Assembly (NCBI RefSeq): GCF_002094305.1
Contig: NZ_LWTX01000004.1
Location: forward strand, 248,001 to 312,000
Reading direction: 5' to 3'
Source of the DNA: Prescottella equi
GTDB lineage: Bacteria > Actinomycetota > Actinomycetes > Mycobacteriales > Mycobacteriaceae
Length of the DNA: 64,000 nucleotides
The first letter of the stretch is position 1, and each line of letters starts with the position of its first letter. The translations under genes and the position numbers were made by a program. The notes beneath the pieces are model-generated. The model worked only from the letters and a program-made list of their open reading frames with translations, was not told the origin of the DNA and did not search any database. Positions 59,869 through 64,000 of the stretch are shown in pieces.

Positions 59869-60480
59869 ATGGTCACCATCAGATCCGTCACCCTCGACGT
59901 ACCGGACACGTCGGCCGCGAAGTCCTTCTACAACCAACTCGGGGTCGACGCCCACGTGTCCGTCGCCGAGGCGCCGACGCCCGGCACCGGGTTCCGCGGC
60001 TACACCCTCTCGCTCGTGGTGTCCCAGCCGAACATCGTGGACGCGTTCGTCGAGGCCGCACTCGGCGGCGGCGCCACCGTTCTGAAACCGGTGAAGAAGA
60101 GCCTGTGGGGGTACGGCGGCGTCGTACAGGCCCCCGACGGGGCGATCTGGAAGGTCGCGACGTCGTCGAAGAAGAACACCGGGCCCGCCGAACGACGGTT
60201 CGACGACATCGTCCTGCTGCTCGGCGTCGACGACGTCAAGGCGAGCAAGCAGTTCTACGTCGACCGGGGGCTGAAGGTAGCGAAGAGCTACGGACGCAAG
60301 TACGTCGAGTTCGCCACCGAACCAGGCACCGTCAAACTGGCGCTGTACGGGCGTCGCGCCCTCGCCAAGGACGCCGGAGTCGCGGAGGCCGGAACCGGCG
60401 CCCACGGGATCGCCATCGGCAGCGACCTCCCGGCCTTCACCGACCTGGACGGCTTCATATGGGAGACCACCGCGCGATGA
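59869..60480 (+). CDS. Two-unit VOC family protein
   Basis: A 203-residue protein with two VOC half-modules: S-V-T-L-D-V-P-D-T-S-A-A-K-S-F-Y-N-Q-L-G-V, and L-L-L-G-V-D-D-V-K-A-S-K-Q-F-Y-V-D-R-G-L. The first unit closes with G-G-V-V-Q-A-P-D-G-A-I-W-K-V and the second with A-F-T-D-L-D-G-F-I-W-E. The metal ligands are not obvious, so it may be a binding protein and not an enzyme. One base separates it from the preceding VOC gene, and the UvrA-like gene follows after 49 bases. Confidence 0.87.
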   Translation: MVTIRSVTLDVPDTSAAKSFYNQLGVDAHVSVAEAPTPGTGFRGYTLSLVVSQPNIVDAFVEAALGGGATVLKPVKKSLWGYGGVVQAPDGAIWKVATSSKKNTGPAERRFDDIVLLLGVDDVKASKQFYVDRGLKVAKSYGRKYVEFATEPGTVKLALYGRRALAKDAGVAEAGTGAHGIAIGSDLPAFTDLDGFIWETTAR

Positions 60481-60529
60481 CGGCACCCTCCGGTAGACAT
60501 GGAGGCCGCACACCACAGAGGGAGACACG

Positions 60530-62920
60530 ATGACCACGACCGCCCGGCCGGCCACGCAGTCACCGACGCGGCACACAGCCGACAGCCACGACCTGATCCG
60601 CGTCCACGGAGCGCGGGAGAACAACCTCAAGAACGTCAGCGTGGAGCTGCCGAAGCGTCGGCTGACCGTGTTCACCGGAGTGTCCGGCTCGGGTAAGAGC
60701 TCCCTGGTCTTCGCCACGATCGCCGCCGAATCGCAGCGGATGATCAACGAGACGTACAGCGCCTTCGTCCAGGGCTTCATGCCGACCCTGGCGAGGCCGG
60801 ACGTCGACGTCCTCGAGGGCCTGACCACCGCGATCATCGTCGATCAGGAACGGATGGGCGCCAACCCGCGCTCCACCGTCGGCACCGCAACCGACGCCAA
60901 CGCGATGCTGCGCATCCTGTTCAGCCGTCTCGGTCAACCGCACATCGGCTCGCAGCAGGCGTTCTCGTTCAACGTCGCATCGATCAGCGGCGCCGGGGCG
61001 GTCACCGTCGAGAAGTCCGGGCGCACCGTCAAGGAGCGGCGCAGCTTCTCGATCACCGGCGGCATGTGCCCGCGGTGCGAGGGCATGGGCAAGGTCTCGG
61101 ACTTCGACCTCACCGCGCTGTACGACGACAGCAAGTCCCTCGAAGAGGGGGCGCTGACCATCCCCGGCTACAGCATGGACGGCTGGTACGGACGGATCTT
61201 CCGCGGCTGCGGCTTCTTCGACCCCGACAAGCCGATCGCCAAGTTCACCAAGAAGCAGTTGAACGACCTGCTGTACAAGGAACCCACCAAGGTCAAGGTC
61301 GACGGGGTCAACGTCACGTACGAGGGCCTGATCCCGAAGATCCAGAAGTCGTTCCTGTCCAAGGACCGGGAGGCGATGCAGCCCCACATCCGGGCATTCG
61401 TGGACCGCGCGATCACCTTCCAGATCTGCCCCGACTGCGAGGGCACCCGCCTGAGCGCGGAGGCACGGTCCTCCAAGATCGCCGGGCTCAGCATCGCCGA
61501 CGTCTGCGCCATGCAGATCAGCGACCTCGCCGAGTGGGTCCGTGGCCTCGACGAGCCGTCGATGGCCCCACTGCTGAAATCGCTGGGGGAGACACTCGAC
61601 TCGTTCGTCGAGATCGGGCTCGGCTACCTCAGCCTCGACCGACCCGCCGGCACGCTGTCCGGCGGAGAAGCGCAGCGCACCAAGCTGATCCGACATCTCG
61701 GCTCGTCACTCACGGACGTCACCTACGTCTTCGACGAACCCACCATCGGCCTGCACCCACACGACATCGCGCGGATGAACGACCTGCTGCTGCAGTTGCG
61801 CGACAAGGGCAACACAGTCCTGGTCGTCGAGCACAAGCCAGAGGCCATCGCGATCGCCGACCACGTCGTGGACCTCGGGCCGCGCGCCGGGACCGAGGGC
61901 GGTGAAATCGTGTTCGAAGGTTCCGTCGACGAACTGCGCACGTCCGGCACCCTCACCGGCAAACACCTCGACGACCGCGCGTCGGTCAAGACCTCGGTCC
62001 GGACGGCGTCGGGCGTCCTCGAGGTGCGAGGCGCCGACATCCACAACCTCAGGGACGTCGACGTCGACATTCCGCTCGGGGTGCTCACCGTGGTCACCGG
62101 CGTCGCCGGATCCGGAAAGAGCTCGCTCATCGGCGGCTCGGTGGTGGGCCGGGACGGTGTGGTCTCGATCGATCAGGGCGCGATCAAAGGCTCACGCCGC
62201 AGCAACCCGGCCACGTACACGGGCCTGCTCGAGCCGATCCGCAAGGCATTCGCGAAGGCCAACGGCGTCAAGCCGGGCCTGTTCAGCGCCAACTCCGAGG
62301 GCGCCTGCCCCAACTGCAACGGCGCCGGCGTCGTGTACTCGGACCTGGCGATGATGGCCGGTGTGTCCACCCCGTGCGAGGTGTGCGAGGGCAAGCGGTT
62401 CCAGGCCGAAGTGCTCGACTACAAGTTCGGCGGCAAGGACATCAACGAGGTCCTCACCATGTCGGTGGCCCAGGCCGAGGAATTCTTCGGCGCCGGGGAC
62501 GCGAAACTACCTGCCGCCCACAAGATCCTGGCACGTCTGGTGGACGTCGGGCTCGGCTACATCAAGATCGGTCAGCCGCTCACCACGCTGTCCGGCGGCG
62601 AGCGCCAACGCCTCAAGCTCGCGACACATATGGGGGAGAAGGGCGACGTCTACATCCTCGACGAGCCGACGACCGGTCTGCATCTCGCCGACGTCGAGAA
62701 TCTACTCGGCCTGCTGGACCGGCTCGTCGACTCCGGTAAGACGGTCATCGTCATCGAACATCACCAGGCTGTCATGGCCCACGCCGACTGGATCATCGAT
62801 CTGGGTCCCGGCGCCGGCCACGACGGCGGCCGCATCGTCTTCGAGGGCACGCCCGCGGACCTCATCGCGGACCGTTCGACCCTCACCGGCAAGCATCTCG
62901 CGGAGTACGTCGGTAGTTGA
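60530..62920 (+). CDS. UvrA-like ABC ATPase (drug-resistance type)
   Basis: A 796-residue UvrA-related protein, shorter than true UvrA (about 950). Two ABC halves are visible: Walker A G-V-S-G-S-G-K-S-S at residues 50-58 and G-V-A-G-S-G-K-S-S in the second half, signatures L-S-G-G-E-A-Q-R and L-S-G-G-E-R-Q-R, and Walker B-type F-D-E-P-T-I-G-L-H-P and L-D-E-P-T-T-G-L-H. Zinc modules C-P-R-C-E-G, C-P-D-C-E-G-T-R-L, C-P-N-C-N-G and C-E-V-C-E-G are retained. Shortened UvrA-like proteins (UvrA2/DrrC group) protect producers from DNA-binding drugs. AGGGAGACACG precedes the ATG. Confidence 0.88.
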   Translation: MTTTARPATQSPTRHTADSHDLIRVHGARENNLKNVSVELPKRRLTVFTGVSGSGKSSLVFATIAAESQRMINETYSAFVQGFMPTLARPDVDVLEGLTTAIIVDQERMGANPRSTVGTATDANAMLRILFSRLGQPHIGSQQAFSFNVASISGAGAVTVEKSGRTVKERRSFSITGGMCPRCEGMGKVSDFDLTALYDDSKSLEEGALTIPGYSMDGWYGRIFRGCGFFDPDKPIAKFTKKQLNDLLYKEPTKVKVDGVNVTYEGLIPKIQKSFLSKDREAMQPHIRAFVDRAITFQICPDCEGTRLSAEARSSKIAGLSIADVCAMQISDLAEWVRGLDEPSMAPLLKSLGETLDSFVEIGLGYLSLDRPAGTLSGGEAQRTKLIRHLGSSLTDVTYVFDEPTIGLHPHDIARMNDLLLQLRDKGNTVLVVEHKPEAIAIADHVVDLGPRAGTEGGEIVFEGSVDELRTSGTLTGKHLDDRASVKTSVRTASGVLEVRGADIHNLRDVDVDIPLGVLTVVTGVAGSGKSSLIGGSVVGRDGVVSIDQGAIKGSRRSNPATYTGLLEPIRKAFAKANGVKPGLFSANSEGACPNCNGAGVVYSDLAMMAGVSTPCEVCEGKRFQAEVLDYKFGGKDINEVLTMSVAQAEEFFGAGDAKLPAAHKILARLVDVGLGYIKIGQPLTTLSGGERQRLKLATHMGEKGDVYILDEPTTGLHLADVENLLGLLDRLVDSGKTVIVIEHHQAVMAHADWIIDLGPGAGHDGGRIVFEGTPADLIADRSTLTGKHLAEYVGS

Positions 62921-62931
62921 GCATCCACGTC

Positions 62932-62970
62932 CTACCCATCAATACGTCACCGTGACGTATTGATGGGTAG
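62932..62970. repeat. Perfect palindrome with 19-bp arms and 1-base centre
   Basis: CTACCCATCAATACGTCAC (62932-62950) and GTGACGTATTGATGGGTAG (62952-62970) are exact reverse complements around a single C. It starts 12 bases after the UvrA-like stop. A one-base centre makes a poor RNA terminator loop; in DNA it would be a symmetric protein-binding or recombination site. As a transcript it could still fold and end the upstream operon. The arms are less GC-rich than the surroundings. Confidence 0.75.
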
Positions 62971-64000
62971 CTACCGGGACGGCAGGAGAGCGCCCAGCGG
63001 ACGGGGTCGACCACCGGACGGCCCGCCGATGCGCCGCGAACTCGACTCGGCCGGCGCAAACGTGGCATGGCAATGGACGGCGAGGTCGACCGTCCCGAAG
63101 GATCGTCGGATCTCGACAGCCGGGCAGCATTGGCTACCCGGTGCGGCCACTCGGTGACGATGCCGGCTGCGCACGGCGCGCGCCTGCGATCCGCCCGGGC
63201 GTGCGTGCCGGACACCTGCAGCGCGCAGCCGACCACACGGCGGCACGGTTCGGTCACGCAGTTGCCATCAGGTCGATCCGGCTGCGCAGGCAGAATCGTG
63301 AAGTCCGGCGGGCTCATCCGCGATATTCATGCCGCGTTATCCCAGCTTCCCGTTTCGCCGATAATCCACATTATGTCAAGTAATCGAGATTCGGGGCTCT
63401 CCACGGGAGCCGGGTGGATCCTGATCGGCAACCGGTGCGGTCCAGCTTGCGCGCGCAGCGCCGGCCCACACACGCGGTCCGACGGACCCCGCGGGGATCC
63501 TGGCCTCCCGCGTGCACAACTGCGCGGGCGGGACGTCAACCTGCGCGCGGCGGCCCACCCACCGCGGGTCGGTGCCGCTCACCGGCGGCCCCGACGGCCA
63601 CCGACGCTCATGGCCCGATATCGCGCGCGCCCGAGTCGGCGGCGTCGCCCAGACGCCTGCGCTCTGCGACGACACCCGGCGAAAACGCGCCCGCGCACAA
63701 GCACGACATCGCGTACGCAATCCGCGCAGCGCACTCGCACCGGTCGCTGTACTGTGTCATGAGATCCGACCACGCTGCCCCGCCGGTTCCGGCGGACACC
63801 TCCACCACCGTCATGGATAATGACGAATATCCATGTTCGCGAAAAGGTTTCGCGATCCCCGACGTTTTGCGCCGGTTCACCCCGAGCGACCCGGATATCC
63901 ACCGTCCCGCTGGGCTGCGTCGCCGTGACGACGCCACATCCCGCTGCCTGCACGAACCCGCCCAAGCCCGCGGCCGCCGCCGATCCAGAAGTCGGCAGTG
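62971..64000. other. 1.03-kb stretch without a credible gene
   Basis: The open frames on either strand here are Arg/Pro/Ala-rich and lack ribosome sites, signal peptides or domain motifs, so I call none. The sequence alternates GC-rich blocks with AT-richer islands at about 63320-63400 and 63810-63860. The first island has ATAAT-ccac-ATTAT (63361-63374). The second holds two perfect hairpins. It may be a degraded gene or mobile-element scar, or the control region of a gene beyond the right edge. Confidence 0.5.
63812..63855. repeat. Two adjacent perfect hairpins
   Basis: CATGGATA-(8 bases)-TATCCATG at 63812-63835 is followed after one base by TCGCGAAA-agg-TTTCGCGA at 63837-63855. Both stems are perfect 8-mers. 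They lie in an AT-richer island inside the gene-free region near the right end. Confidence 0.65.

Noticed and set aside
63067-63762. 231-codon plus-strand frame in the right-hand region
   Set aside because: The peptide is low-complexity Arg/Pro/Ala with no hydrophobic core or motif, no ribosome site, and it overlaps similar frames on the other strand; it looks random.

Overview
The window is high-GC DNA from a mycolate-type actinobacterium, most likely Rhodococcus or a close relative. The evidence is an RbpA close to the mycobacterial one, an lnt-fxsA neighbourhood like the Mycobacterium Rv2050-Rv2053c block, an F420-type LLM oxidoreductase, an Acg-type nitroreductase, tandem universal stress proteins, and many GTG/TTG starts. 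No rRNA, tRNA or CRISPR array was seen.

Layout. 1-3000: the start of a Tat-exported protein, a PPOX-fold protein, an exported protein, a small membrane protein, and a lone tyrosine recombinase whose 3' end overlaps that membrane gene. 3109-8942 (minus strand): a probable five-gene operon, tldD-tldE-ychJ-LLM oxidoreductase-lipase maturation factor. 9010-11330: a DUF1254/DUF1214-type lipoprotein and a TetR regulator, each preceded by a copy of the same 20-bp operator-like site. 11409-12762: two convergent exported proteins sharing a strong terminator. 12976-16702: fxsA, an amidohydrolase and lnt.

16861-49065 is the centrepiece, a biosynthetic locus lying between lnt and rbpA. It starts with an MbtH protein and a single 8,934-residue, seven-module NRPS (17288-44092). 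I read its modules as Cstart-(half C)-A-T / C-A(Ser)-T / C-A-T-E / C-A-T / C-A(Thr)-T-E / C-A-T / C-A-T-TE. A small exported protein follows. Next is a tightly coupled minus-strand operon: papB (chorismate mutase type), papA (4-amino-4-deoxychorismate synthase), papC (prephenate dehydrogenase type) and an AurF/CmlI-type diiron arylamine N-oxygenase that keeps all seven metal ligands. Together these genes should make p-aminophenylalanine and oxidise its amine, probably to p-nitrophenylalanine. The inferred product is an N-acylated heptapeptide X-Ser-D-X-X-D-Thr-X-X carrying one or more p-amino- or p-nitrophenylalanine residues. No phosphopantetheinyl transferase, acyl-AMP ligase, exporter or pathway regulator is visible nearby.

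49492-51909: a secreted lipase, rbpA, a zinc-ribbon protein and a histidine-rich peptide. 51923-58919: a block resembling part of the mycobacterial DosR dormancy regulon (an Rv2004c-like kinase, an Acg-like nitroreductase, two universal stress proteins and a GH65 phosphorylase). 59006-62920: an AraC regulator, two VOC proteins and a UvrA-like ABC ATPase of drug-resistance type. 62921-64000: a gene-free stretch with a perfect 19-bp-arm palindrome and two adjacent perfect hairpins.
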